38,829 bases of DNA, from NCBI GenBank assembly GCA_038204465.1, contig JBBRCX010000040.1, positions 1 to 38,829 on the forward strand, in the 5' to 3' direction. Below the pieces are notes generated by a model. The model saw only the letters and a program-made list of their open reading frames with translations. It searched no databases and was not told the DNA's origin. Both the position numbers and the translations under genes were made by a program. The stretch is from JBBRCX01 sp038204465 (GTDB lineage: Bacteria > Planctomycetota > Phycisphaerae > Tepidisphaerales > Tepidisphaeraceae). This document shows, one piece after another, positions 23,010 to 30,398 of the stretch. Positions within the stretch are counted from its first letter, which is position 1, and the number at the start of each line of letters is the position of its first letter.

Positions 23010-24416
23010 ATGGCCGGCATGACGATGACGGAGAAGATCCTTGCCAGGCACTCCGGCAAGGGGCGCGTGGCGCCCGACGAGAACGTGTGGGTTGACGTCG
23101 ACATCCTCATGACGCACGACGTCTGCGGGCCCGGGACGATCGGCATCTTCCACGAGAAATTCGGGCGCGACGCGAAGGTGTGGGACCCGAACCGGGTGGT
23201 GATCATCCCGGACCACTACATCTTCACCGCCGACCTGAAATGCCACCGCAACGTGCAGACGCTGCGCGACTTCGTGCGCGAGCAGGGGCTGAAGTATTAC
23301 TACGACCCGGAATTCGTAAAGAACGAGCCGGGAATGCCCAACCCCTACAAGGACCCGACGAAGACCAATTACAAGGGCGTTTGTCACAAGGCGCTACCGG
23401 AAGAGGGGCACGTGCGTCCCGGGGAGATCCTGCTGGGAACGGACAGCCATACGTGCACGGCTGGGGCATTTGGGCAGTTTGCGACCGGCGTGGGCAACAC
23501 GGACGCGGCATTTGTGCTCGGGACGGGCAGGACGTGGCTGAAGGTGCCGCCCACGATGAAGTTCACGTTTCAGGGGCAGATCCCGCCTTACCTGACGGCG
23601 AAGGATTTAATCCTCGCGGTGATCGGCGAGATCGGCGTCGACGGCGCGACGTATCGCGCGATGTATTTCGCGGGCGACGGCGTGTCTTCGCTGACGCTGG
23701 AAGACCGGATGACGCTGACGAACATGGCGATCGAGGCGGGCGGGAAGAACGGCGTGTGCGACGTGGATGAGAAGACGCTGCGGTATGTTCGGCAGCGCAG
23801 CAATCGGCCGAATTGGGAAGTGCTGAAGGACGATCCGGACGCGAAGTACTTCGGCGAATATGAATTTGATCTGTCGACGATGGACCCGCTGGTCGCCAAG
23901 CCGCACTCGCCCGACAACAAGGACACCGCTTACAACTGCCGCGATGTGAAACTGGACCGGGCCTACATCGGCTCCTGCACGGGCGGAAAGATCACCGACA
24001 TGATCTTTGCGGCCAGCATCCTCCAGGGAAATACGGTGAAGGTGCCGACCTTCGTGGTGCCCGGCAGCACGGAAGTTCACGCCGACATGAAGCGCTTGAA
24101 CCTTCGCGGCGCGGAGAAGGGCCCGAACGAGAAATCGATCGAAGACGTGCTGATCGACGCCGGCTGCGCGGTGGGGCCGAGCGGATGCAGCGCGTGCCTG
24201 GGCGGCCCGGCGGATACGTTCGGGCGACTGAACGGAGCGGAGGTGTGCATCAGCACCACCAACCGAAATTTCCCCGGGCGCATGGGGAGCACGAAGTCGG
24301 CCGTCTACCTCGCGAGCCCGCTGACGGTCGCGGCGAGCGCGCTCACTGGGCATGTCACCGATCCGCGCGAATACGTTTCGACGCCGATCGAAACGGGCAT
24401 GGCGGGAGCGGTGTAA
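23010..24416 (+). CDS. leuC: 3-isopropylmalate dehydratase large subunit
   Basis: LeuC, with LeuD, isomerises 2-isopropylmalate to 3-isopropylmalate in leucine synthesis, using a 4Fe-4S cluster in the cytosol. The 468-residue protein has the aconitase-superfamily motifs GTDSHTCTAGAFGQFATGVGNTD, the Cys ligand in YIGSCTGGK (about 323) and the Cys pair in GPSGCSACLGG (about 392 and 395). AGGAG six bases before the ATG fixes the start. Compared with standard LeuC there is an extra segment of about 20 residues (EFVKNEPGMPNPYKDPTKTN region) before the GVCHKALPEEG motif. Homoaconitase-like activity is possible, but the leuD-like partner at 30399 supports LeuC. The partner gene is not adjacent: it lies 6 kb downstream. 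Confidence 0.93.
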   Translation: MAGMTMTEKILARHSGKGRVAPDENVWVDVDILMTHDVCGPGTIGIFHEKFGRDAKVWDPNRVVIIPDHYIFTADLKCHRNVQTLRDFVREQGLKYYYDPEFVKNEPGMPNPYKDPTKTNYKGVCHKALPEEGHVRPGEILLGTDSHTCTAGAFGQFATGVGNTDAAFVLGTGRTWLKVPPTMKFTFQGQIPPYLTAKDLILAVIGEIGVDGATYRAMYFAGDGVSSLTLEDRMTLTNMAIEAGGKNGVCDVDEKTLRYVRQRSNRPNWEVLKDDPDAKYFGEYEFDLSTMDPLVAKPHSPDNKDTAYNCRDVKLDRAYIGSCTGGKITDMIFAASILQGNTVKVPTFVVPGSTEVHADMKRLNLRGAEKGPNEKSIEDVLIDAGCAVGPSGCSACLGGPADTFGRLNGAEVCISTTNRNFPGRMGSTKSAVYLASPLTVAASALTGHVTDPREYVSTPIETGMAGAV

Positions 24417-24444
24417 GGGATTGGTTGTAAATGAGGGTGAAATC

Positions 24445-24855
24445 ATGGCTGATAGTCCACGGTTGTCGACGCAAAACCGGGCGCAAGAGCGGAAGGCCTG
24501 GATTGCAGAAGTGAATCGGCTCGCGTCGGATGTCGAGAAGTGGGCGAATGACAACGAGTGGAGTGTTCGGCGCGAGACGAAGGATGTGATCGAGGATGAG
24601 CTGGGGAAATACCACCTTCCGGTATTGACGATCCAGGCGTCGCGGGGCCGAGTCTACTTCAATCCCATCGCACGTTATCTCGTCGGGGCTGACGGTCGGA
24701 TTGAAATGCATGCTTCGCCATCGTTCGCACAAGTGGTGCTCCTGAAGGTTGGCGGAACGTGGCATTTCATGAACGAAGACCTCATCGACCTGAAGAAGAC
24801 GTGGTCAGAGCAATCCTTCCGCCAGATCGTGGCAGACCTGCTAAGTCGCCCGTGA
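24445..24855 (+). CDS. Unknown protein, first gene of a HEPN-like pair
   Basis: The ATG at 24445 is preceded by GAGGGTG, so it is preferred over an earlier in-frame start at 24352 that overlaps leuC. The 136-residue cytosolic protein has a helical N-terminus (QERKAWIAEVNRLASDVEKW, about 13-32), then a beta-rich part (VLTIQASRGRVYFNPIARYL, HASPSFAQVVLLKVGG) and a TWHFMNEDLIDL.KTWSEQ helix. I do not recognise the family and see no nuclease or DNA-binding motif. It is ten bases before the HEPN-motif gene, the spacing of a toxin-antitoxin-type pair. It could be an antitoxin or partner of that gene; this is inference only. Confidence 0.75.
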   Translation: MADSPRLSTQNRAQERKAWIAEVNRLASDVEKWANDNEWSVRRETKDVIEDELGKYHLPVLTIQASRGRVYFNPIARYLVGADGRIEMHASPSFAQVVLLKVGGTWHFMNEDLIDLKKTWSEQSFRQIVADLLSRP

Positions 24856-24865
24856 CGCTGCTGCC

Positions 24866-25318
24866 ATGCAGAAGAAGCGTGAACAGCGCATCGAGCGAAT
24901 GCAACGGGTCATGCGAGAGTATCACACGGCGCTCGTTGCCCTGAACATGCTTGGGGAATTACTGGCTCAGAATCCGTCCGCTCTGAATACGCGTCGGCTT
25001 TCGCCAAACGACTTCAAGAATCTGCGCCGCAATCTTGAAACAACCTTCCTCGTACGGCTCTTTGCAGAATTTGAGTCCGGGTTACGTGACCTATGGAGTG
25101 GGTTGGGCCGGAGCACCGTTCCAAAGATGCTGGGGCTTCTGGCGTCATTAGCCGCAGTACGGGCAGTCCCCGCGACGGCTGTGCGACACGTGCATGATGT
25201 GCGGCTCTTTCGAAATGCGCTGGTTCATGAGGAGGCAGAGCACGCACCGCCGGTAACTCTTTCCGAGGCGACCCGACGGCTACAGTATTTCTTCAGCAGG
25301 ATGCCCGCGGACTGGTAG
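24866..25318 (+). CDS. Small helical protein with HEPN-type R-x4-H motif
   Basis: This 150-residue protein appears all alpha-helical. It carries RNALVH (Arg116-His121) in a helix near the C-terminus, within DVRLFRNALVHEE, the R-x4-6-H arrangement and context typical of HEPN-domain RNases and abortive-infection proteins. The earlier segment FLVRLFAEFESGLRDLW is also usual in these families (helix with conserved E/D before the motif). Overall length fits one HEPN domain. No Shine-Dalgarno is visible, so translation may be coupled to the gene ending ten bases before. HEPN assignment is from pattern recognition and needs a profile search; a non-toxic HEPN-like protein is possible. Confidence 0.7.
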   Translation: MQKKREQRIERMQRVMREYHTALVALNMLGELLAQNPSALNTRRLSPNDFKNLRRNLETTFLVRLFAEFESGLRDLWSGLGRSTVPKMLGLLASLAAVRAVPATAVRHVHDVRLFRNALVHEEAEHAPPVTLSEATRRLQYFFSRMPADW

Positions 25319-25321
25319 GCA

Positions 25322-26458
25322 ATGCGCGCAGGCGATTTCCTGATGCTTGAATTGAAGTCCGTCACGCTCTATCGGGCGGCGCTGCCGCTGGTCTATCCGT
25401 TCCGCACGGCGTTCAGCGATGAGCACACGATCGAGACGGTGCTGGTGCGCCTCGACAGCGAGCGGGGATTCGGCTGGGGCGAGGCGGCGCCTTGGCGGAT
25501 GCCGGCCTACAGCGCGGAGTGGGCGGCGGGCGCGTTTCAGATAGTGCGGGATTTTTTGGCGCCGGCGATCGTGGGACAGAGTATCAAGAGCGGGGAAGCG
25601 CTGGCGCGGCGCATGGCGCACGTGAAGGGGAACTACTTTGCAAAGGCGGCGATCGATCTGGCGTTCTGGGATCTTCTGGCCAAAGAGCGCGGTGAGCCGC
25701 TTTGGAACACGTTGGGCGGGACGAAGCGGGTGGTCGAGGTCGGCGCGGATTTCGGGGTGATGGAGAGCATCGATCTGCTGCTGAAGACCATCGACGAAGC
25801 GGTGAGGGAAGGCTTCAAGCGGGTGAAGCTCAAGTTCAGGCCGGGGTGGGAACTGGAGATGGTGGCGGCGGTTCGCGCGGCGTTTCCAAAGCTGACCATT
25901 CACATCGACTGCAACAGCGCCTATTCGCTGGACGATGTCCCGATGTTCAAGCAGCTGGACCGGTATGAGCTGGCAATGATCGAGCAACCGTTGGCGCACG
26001 ATGACCTGGTTGACCACGCCGCGTTGCAGCGGCAGATTGGGACGGCGGTCTGTCTGGACGAAAGCATCACCTCGCCGAATAAGGCGCGGCAGGCGCTGGA
26101 GCTCAAGTCGTGCCGGTGGGTCAACATCAAGCCGGGCCGCGTCGGCGGTCTGACGAGCGCCGTCAAGATTCACGACATTTGCCGCGACGGCGGCATGCCG
26201 TGCTGGGTTGGCGGGATGCTGGAGTCGTCGGTCGGCGCGCATCATTGCCTGGCGCTGGCGACGCTGCCGAACATTCAATACCCGTCTGACTTGTTTCCGA
26301 CGGCACGGTTTTATGAGAAGGACCTTGCGCGGCCGGAGATGGTATTGAGCGGACCGTCGCAGATGACGGCGCCGATGACGAGCGGCGTGGGGTCGGAGCC
26401 GGATGAGGAGATGCTGCGGGCGCACACGCTCGAGAAAGCAGTCGTGACGCCGGCATAG
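25322..26458 (+). CDS. Enolase-superfamily enzyme, o-succinylbenzoate synthase / N-acylamino acid racemase type
   Basis: The 378-residue protein matches the OSBS/NSAR branch of the muconate-lactonizing subgroup. Active-site residues are all visible: catalytic K-x-K (Lys169, Lys171 in RVKLKFRPG), metal ligands Asp196 (IDCNSAY), Glu221 (IEQPL) and Asp246 (CLDES), and catalytic Lys270 (NIKPGRVGG). Either menaquinone synthesis (OSBS, menC) or N-acylamino acid racemisation is possible; no other men genes are nearby, so no symbol is given. A second start at 25343 (MLELKSVTLYR) looks more like the family N-terminus; neither has a strong Shine-Dalgarno. The gene starts three bases after the previous stop, suggesting one operon. 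Confidence 0.9.
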   Translation: MRAGDFLMLELKSVTLYRAALPLVYPFRTAFSDEHTIETVLVRLDSERGFGWGEAAPWRMPAYSAEWAAGAFQIVRDFLAPAIVGQSIKSGEALARRMAHVKGNYFAKAAIDLAFWDLLAKERGEPLWNTLGGTKRVVEVGADFGVMESIDLLLKTIDEAVREGFKRVKLKFRPGWELEMVAAVRAAFPKLTIHIDCNSAYSLDDVPMFKQLDRYELAMIEQPLAHDDLVDHAALQRQIGTAVCLDESITSPNKARQALELKSCRWVNIKPGRVGGLTSAVKIHDICRDGGMPCWVGGMLESSVGAHHCLALATLPNIQYPSDLFPTARFYEKDLARPEMVLSGPSQMTAPMTSGVGSEPDEEMLRAHTLEKAVVTPA

Positions 26459-26491
26459 ATGGCGGAGAGGTCGCATTAAGAGTTGTGCGGG

Positions 26492-26920
26492 ATGGCGGCG
26501 ATGAAGCACTTGCGCGAGGAGATTTGGTTCAACACCCCGCACCGGCGGGATTACGTCAATATCACGTCGAAAGTGGAAGAGCTTGTTGCCAAGTCCGGCG
26601 TGCGTGAGGGTCTGTGTCTTGTAAATGCGATGCATATCACGGCTTCGGTATACATCAACGATGCCGAGGATGGACTTCTTCAGGACTATGACAAGTGGCT
26701 GGAGAAGCTGGCGCCGCATGAGCCCACTTCGCAGTATCAACACAATCGGACGGGCGAGGACAATGCCGATGCACATTTGAAGCGTCAGATCATGGGGCGC
26801 GAGGTGGTAGTGGCCATCACGAGTGGAAAACTCAACCTGGGCCCGTGGGAGCAGATCTTCTACGCGGAGTTCGATGGGCGGCGGAAGAAGCGCGTGCTGG
26901 TGAAGATTATTGGCGATTGA
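26492..26920 (+). CDS. YjbQ/UPF0047 family protein
   Basis: The 142-residue protein matches the secondary thiamine-phosphate synthase (YjbQ/UPF0047) family: early LNTP-like FNTPHRRDYVNIT, GLCLVNAMHITASVYINDAEDGLLQDY, a YQHNRTGEDNADAHLKRQIMG region with conserved His/Asn/Asp, and a C-terminal LGPWEQIFYAEFDG. The family forms small soluble trimers; reported in vitro thiamine-phosphate synthase activity may not be the cell role. Start alternatives are a TTG at 26483 and an ATG at 26501; 26492 is chosen as the first ATG. It lies 33 bases after the enolase-superfamily gene on the same strand, so co-transcription is likely. Confidence 0.88.
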   Translation: MAAMKHLREEIWFNTPHRRDYVNITSKVEELVAKSGVREGLCLVNAMHITASVYINDAEDGLLQDYDKWLEKLAPHEPTSQYQHNRTGEDNADAHLKRQIMGREVVVAITSGKLNLGPWEQIFYAEFDGRRKKRVLVKIIGD

Positions 26921-26922
26921 AG

Positions 26923-26960
26923 GGATTTTTGATTTTCGGTTTTTGATTTCGGATTGGAAT
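26923..26960 (+). repeat. Dispersed GATTTTCGATTTT-type repeat, copy 1
   Basis: An A/T-rich tract of repeated GATTT(T) units (GGATTTTTGATTTTCGG then TTTTTGATTTCGGATTGG) in an otherwise GC-rich context. A second copy is at 29219-29257 in the same orientation. Both would translate to a FDFRF-like peptide if read through. It lies between the YjbQ stop and the ATG at 26967. Confidence 0.6.
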
Positions 26961-26966
26961 CTAGGG

Positions 26967-27542
26967 ATGAGGAATGGGGCTTCTGGAGTGCGCGGGTCAC
27001 GGATTAGGCGATGGCTATTTCACTGCCTGTCCGGCTTGTCGCTTCTGTTAATGGTGGCGGTGGTGTGGTTGTTTGTTCGGGGGACGAAATGGGTTGACGA
27101 CGTGAGTTGGTGGCGGGGATCAGATGGTCACTGGGTGCGCTACGCCGCGGGGTTTGGGAAGAAGGCGGCGAGTGCGGGGAGGATGACCTACACGCGGTTT
27201 GCCGGCGTCTCTCCGGGTGTGACACATGGTGCGCACCGCGCCTCGGGATTTCCGCCGGGCTCGTCGTATTCGGAGCGCGGGACGCTGGGGTTTGCCTTCT
27301 GGACGTTGAAGACAAACCGGAAGGACGCAGACGTCGGCGTCTCGGTGCCGTATTGGTCGCTTCTGATTCTTTTCGGGGTGTTGCCGGCACGGTGGCTGTG
27401 GTTGCAGCGGCGCCAGGCCCTGCGGCGCCGTCGCGGTCGTTGTCTTGTGTGCGGCTACGACCTGCGGGCCAGCGCGGGGTGTTGCCCGGAGTGTGGGACG
27501 GAGGCAGAGAGAACGCAGGCGGGGGCGGGAGCGGCAATGTGA
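26967..27542 (+). CDS. Membrane protein with C-terminal zinc ribbon (CGYDLRA type)
   Basis: The start is placed at the ATG at 26967, because the upstream in-frame extension from a TTG at 26910 translates an A/T-rich dispersed repeat. The 191-residue protein has a first membrane helix (about 20-37; LSLLLMVAVVWLFV), an extracytoplasmic loop rich in Gly/Ser/Arg, a second helix (about 131-146; YWSLLILFGVLPARWLWL), and a basic cytosolic tail RRRRGRCLVCGYDLRASAGCCPECGTEAE. The CxxC..CPxC pattern is a zinc-ribbon knuckle that recurs at the ends of many planctomycete membrane proteins. Function unknown. It is 16 bases before the flavoprotein gene, so they probably share a transcript. Confidence 0.75.
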   Translation: MRNGASGVRGSRIRRWLFHCLSGLSLLLMVAVVWLFVRGTKWVDDVSWWRGSDGHWVRYAAGFGKKAASAGRMTYTRFAGVSPGVTHGAHRASGFPPGSSYSERGTLGFAFWTLKTNRKDADVGVSVPYWSLLILFGVLPARWLWLQRRQALRRRRGRCLVCGYDLRASAGCCPECGTEAERTQAGAGAAM

Positions 27543-27557
27543 AATCAGGGCGCGGAA

Positions 27558-28880
27558 ATGCGGAGGCTGCGGGCGGGCAGTACGATTGACGGCTTGAGCG
27601 AGCGATGCGATTTGGCGATTGTCGGGGCGGGGGCGGCGGGGTTGGCGGCGGCGATCTTCGCGGGGGAGGCGGCGCGGGAGTCGGGACGGGCGGCGCGGAT
27701 CGTGCTGCTGGATGGCGCGAAAACGGTCGGGGCCAAGATCCTCGTGTCGGGGGGCGGGCGCTGCAATGTCACGCACGATGTCGTGGGCGCCGACGATTTC
27801 AACGGCTCAAAGCCGATCATTCGAAACATCCTGGCAGCATTCGATGAGAAGGCGGCGGTGCGCTGGTTCGAATCGATGGGGGTGCGCCTCGAGCGCGAGG
27901 AGACCGGAAAGCTCTTTCCCGCGACCGACAGCGCGCGGACGGTGCTGGACGCGCTTCTGGGCCGCTGTGCGCAGCTGGGGGTGACGCTGCTGAGCGGGCA
28001 TCGGGTGCTCTCCGTCTCCCGCGCAACGACATTGAACGATGAAGGGTTCCTGATCCGGCACGAGCATGGGGAGTTGCCCGCGCATCGGGTGGTCCTGGCA
28101 TCCGGCGGGCGGTCGCTGCCGAAAACGGGGAGCGATGGCGGCGGATACTCGATCGCAAAAACGCTGGGGCACACGGTGAGTGAGACGTATCCGGCGCTCG
28201 TGCCGCTCGTGCTCGACGATCGAATGTTCCATGCGCAGCTGTCGGGACTGTCTCACGAGGCGGAGCTTTCGACCTTCGCAGACGGCAAGCGCATCGATCG
28301 GCGAACGGGAAGCTTGCTCTGGACGCATTTCGGCGTCAGCGGGCCGGTGGTGATGGACGCGAGCCGGCACTGGGTAATGGCGGCGGCGAAGAGCGCGGAC
28401 GCGGAATTGCGTTGCAGCGTGATGCCGGGAATGAGCTTCGAGGACGCGGAGGCGTGGTTGTTTGGCGAGGCGGAGGCGCGGCCGCGCGTGTCGGTGGGAA
28501 AGGTGTGCGCTTCGCGCTTGCCGGAGCGGCTTGCGCTGGCGCTGCTTCGACATGCCGGAACCGAGCCTGGGCTGGCGATGGGGCAGTTGTCGCGCGCGGC
28601 GCGGCGCGGGCTCGTGCATGCGCTGACCGCCCTGCCGTTGCCGGTGGTTCGCGATCGGGGATGGAACTACGCGGAGGTTACGGCGGGCGGCGTGCCGCTG
28701 CCGGAGATCGACTTCCGCACGATGGAATCGCGCAAGACGCCCGGATTGTACCTGATCGGCGAGATCCTCGACTGCGATGGAAGGATCGGCGGCTTCAACT
28801 TTCAATGGGCATGGGCGACGGGATATCTCGCGGGAAGAGGATGGTTTTCACGTGCTCCTGGCGCCGTCGGGAGTTTTTGA
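27558..28880 (+). CDS. HI0933-type FAD-dependent oxidoreductase (BaiN/YhiN-like)
   Basis: The 440-residue protein has an N-terminal FAD-binding Rossmann motif LAIVGAGAAGLAAAI (about 19-33), then the family signature KILVSGGGRCNVTH (about 60-73), GKLFPATDSARTVLDAL and VVLASGGRSLPKTGSDGGGYSIAK. The C-terminus has VTAGGVPLPEIDFRTMESRKTPGLYLIGEILDCDGRIGGFNFQWAWATGYLAG, which closes the FAD site in this family. The protein is soluble with no signal peptide. Related enzymes reduce steroid or other substrates or are uncharacterised. It is the last gene of a tight plus-strand group that begins at 24445. A seven-pair hairpin (28902-28919) follows without a clear T run. Confidence 0.9.
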   Translation: MRRLRAGSTIDGLSERCDLAIVGAGAAGLAAAIFAGEAARESGRAARIVLLDGAKTVGAKILVSGGGRCNVTHDVVGADDFNGSKPIIRNILAAFDEKAAVRWFESMGVRLEREETGKLFPATDSARTVLDALLGRCAQLGVTLLSGHRVLSVSRATTLNDEGFLIRHEHGELPAHRVVLASGGRSLPKTGSDGGGYSIAKTLGHTVSETYPALVPLVLDDRMFHAQLSGLSHEAELSTFADGKRIDRRTGSLLWTHFGVSGPVVMDASRHWVMAAAKSADAELRCSVMPGMSFEDAEAWLFGEAEARPRVSVGKVCASRLPERLALALLRHAGTEPGLAMGQLSRAARRGLVHALTALPLPVVRDRGWNYAEVTAGGVPLPEIDFRTMESRKTPGLYLIGEILDCDGRIGGFNFQWAWATGYLAGRGWFSRAPGAVGSF

Positions 28881-28901
28881 CGCTCGCGACGGAAGCGGCG
28901 G

Positions 28902-28919
28902 CGCCTCTGCGGAGAGGCG
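28902..28919. repeat. Inverted repeat between convergent genes
   Basis: CGCCTCT-GCGG-AGAGGCG is a perfect seven-pair hairpin in the 76-base gap between the flavoprotein stop and the end of the minus-strand gene at 28957. It may act as a terminator, but it has no T run on either strand. Confidence 0.45.
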
Positions 28920-28956
28920 GCACCACACACGGATTGGGTCTATGTGCGGGTGGAAC

Positions 28957-29217
28957 TCACCCGCTGGTGGGGGCGAGGCGGCTGCCGAGGGTGAACCAGC
29001 CCTTGCTGGGGTCATAGATGAGCTGGAGCTGGCGGCGGTCGAATTCCTGAAACCAGCGCCACCATTCGATGGGCTCGAGCGCTTCGCCCACGTTGGCGGA
29101 GTCGTCGCCGCCGAGGCGAATGCGATCCGGCGAGCCCACAACGCACGCGGGCCAGAGGCCGCTGGCGGTGGCCCAGTGATAGATCGCATTGTGGCTGGTG
29201 GTCTCGTAGACGGTCAT
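28957..29217 (-). CDS. Small hypothetical protein, Trp-rich
   Basis: This 86-residue ORF has protein-like composition (five Trp, varied residues, WWRWFQEFDRRQLQLIYD) unlike the Arg/Ala/Pro-rich antisense frames around it. It reads MTVYETTSHNAIYHWATASGLWP then a PDRIRLGGDDSANV segment. No signal peptide or membrane helix. I do not recognise the family. No strong Shine-Dalgarno is seen, and a dispersed A/T-rich repeat begins immediately upstream of its start. It is on the same strand as the PEP-CTERM gene at 29420-30154 but 202 bases apart. Confidence 0.6.
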   Translation of the reverse strand: MTVYETTSHNAIYHWATASGLWPACVVGSPDRIRLGGDDSANVGEALEPIEWWRWFQEFDRRQLQLIYDPSKGWFTLGSRLAPTSG

Positions 29218-29218
29218 G

Positions 29219-29257
29219 GGATTTTCGATTTTAGATTCGCGATTTGCGATTGCAATT
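29219..29257 (+). repeat. Dispersed GATTTTCGATTTT-type repeat, copy 2
   Basis: GGATTTTCGATTTTAGATTC then GCGATTTGCGATTGCAAT resembles copy 1 at 26923-26960 in base pattern and orientation. It sits directly upstream of the minus-strand gene at 28957-29217. Confidence 0.6.
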
Positions 29258-29365
29258 CAGCCGGCGTGATTGGCGATGGAGACAGATCGCCGCATTCTCG
29301 CATGCGGGTGGAAGATGGGCGGCTGGCTCGTGCTGGAACTGGGTTTGCGGTGCGTGGCTCGGCGG

Positions 29366-29390
29366 AGCTCCCGCCCCTCCAGCGGGAGCT
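29366..29390. repeat. Nine-pair hairpin AGCTCCCGC/GCGGGAGCT
   Basis: AGCTCCCGC, loop CCCTCCA, GCGGGAGCT is a perfect inverted repeat 30 bases downstream of the PEP-CTERM gene stop (minus strand). No T run follows on either strand, so it is more like a REP-type element than a classic terminator. Confidence 0.55.
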
Positions 29391-29419
29391 ACGCCATGTA
29401 CGGATAGAGGAGCTTGGTG

Positions 29420-30154
29420 TTACCGCCGGCGGCGTTTGGCAGCCAGGAGCGCGGGGGCGATGAGAAGTGCGAGCGTGGACGGCTCGGGAACGAGAAATGA
29501 CTGGTTGGCGTTGTTGGTCCAAGTCGAGGTGGAAAGGGTGAGGTTATAGTCAGAGGCGTTGGTCGTGCTTTTCGCGATGGCGGTCTTGTTGAAGAGGAGC
29601 GATTGGAAACTGGCGGTCGGCAGGCCGGAGCTGAGCTTTCCGTAATCGCCATCGGAGTCGTTCAAGATGGAGCCGGTGGTTGGCCCGGTGTAGGAGGAGC
29701 CACCATAGGCGACGGACCAAAGCACGGCCCCATCGACATCCTCCCAGGTGATGCGTCCGGCGGAGAGGTAGGTATCGGGGATGAGATTGGTCATGGTGAA
29801 GTCAGTGCTGAGGGGCGAGGTCGTGTAGTGCGCAAAATTGGCGCTGGTGATGAGAATGCGCCTGCCGGTGGCGCCGTTGCTGACGTCGCTGGGACAGACG
29901 AGGAGAGTAACGGGGTTGGCGCCGGCAGCGTCATAGGCGACGAGCTTCGCGGGGCCGTGTGTGCCGCCGGCGTCGCTGAAGACGAAGTTCTGGCCATCGG
30001 CGCGCATGCGAAGCTGGATGGCCTGGGCGGAGGTGTCGCCATTGACGCCCGCCAAGACCTGCTCAATCTGCATGAGGTGGAAGCTGGCGTCGGCTGCACC
30101 GCAGACCAGGAGGACCAAGGCCGAAACCGCGGCGAGAAAGCGCTCTGTTTTCAT
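29420..30154 (-). CDS. PEP-CTERM sorting domain protein
   Basis: The start is placed at the ATG at 30154 (MKTERFLAAVSALVLLVCG), preceded by a CAGGG site; an upstream in-frame start at 30265 would add an N-terminus without signal features. The 244-residue protein has a signal peptide ending AADASF, followed by HLMQIEQVLAGVNGDTSAQAIQLRM, a motif seen in a family of secreted planctomycete and verrucomicrobial proteins (from memory), then ILITSANFA and beta-rich segments. The tail is VPEPST, LALLIAPALLAA and KRRRR, a PEP-CTERM signal. Function unknown; likely envelope-associated after exosortase processing. Divergent from leuD. Confidence 0.88.
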   Translation of the reverse strand: MKTERFLAAVSALVLLVCGAADASFHLMQIEQVLAGVNGDTSAQAIQLRMRADGQNFVFSDAGGTHGPAKLVAYDAAGANPVTLLVCPSDVSNGATGRRILITSANFAHYTTSPLSTDFTMTNLIPDTYLSAGRITWEDVDGAVLWSVAYGGSSYTGPTTGSILNDSDGDYGKLSSGLPTASFQSLLFNKTAIAKSTTNASDYNLTLSTSTWTNNANQSFLVPEPSTLALLIAPALLAAKRRRR

Positions 30155-30362
30155 GATCCCTGCCCGTTGAAACACACCCACGCCAGAGTCGATATATCCT
30201 ATCGTGCAAATCCGTGCGCCTGCAAAGTTTGCACTGGAGGATAGATCACAAGCCCTTTGGTGCAATTGCCTTGCAGCGATGGCGCGGGAGCGGGCGCGGG
30301 CAATGCATCGCCGGCCTGAAATAGGCGGCTGCGGTTCTCTGTCCCCCCGCGAGGGAAGGCCC

Positions 30363-30368
30363 TATATT
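30363..30368 (+). promoter_or_regulatory. Possible -10 element of leuD
   Basis: TATATT lies 30 bases before the leuD start. A good -35 is not evident. It suggests leuD is transcribed from its own promoter in the divergent gap (30155-30398) rather than with leuC. Confidence 0.35.
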
Positions 30369-30398
30369 TCGCGCTCTGGATTCAGAAAGGACATTTGA

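Noticed and set aside
22696..23022. 108-residue plus-strand frame before leuC
   Set aside because: No Shine-Dalgarno, biased composition, overlaps the leuC start, and spans the hairpin cluster.
25280..26776. 498-residue minus-strand frame opposite the OSBS-type gene
   Set aside because: Arg/His/Leu-rich shadow of a gene with all active-site residues.
28777..29463. 228-residue plus-strand frame across 28777-29463
   Set aside because: It overlaps the flavoprotein gene in another frame and reads through a dispersed repeat (FDFRF peptide), so it is not a gene.
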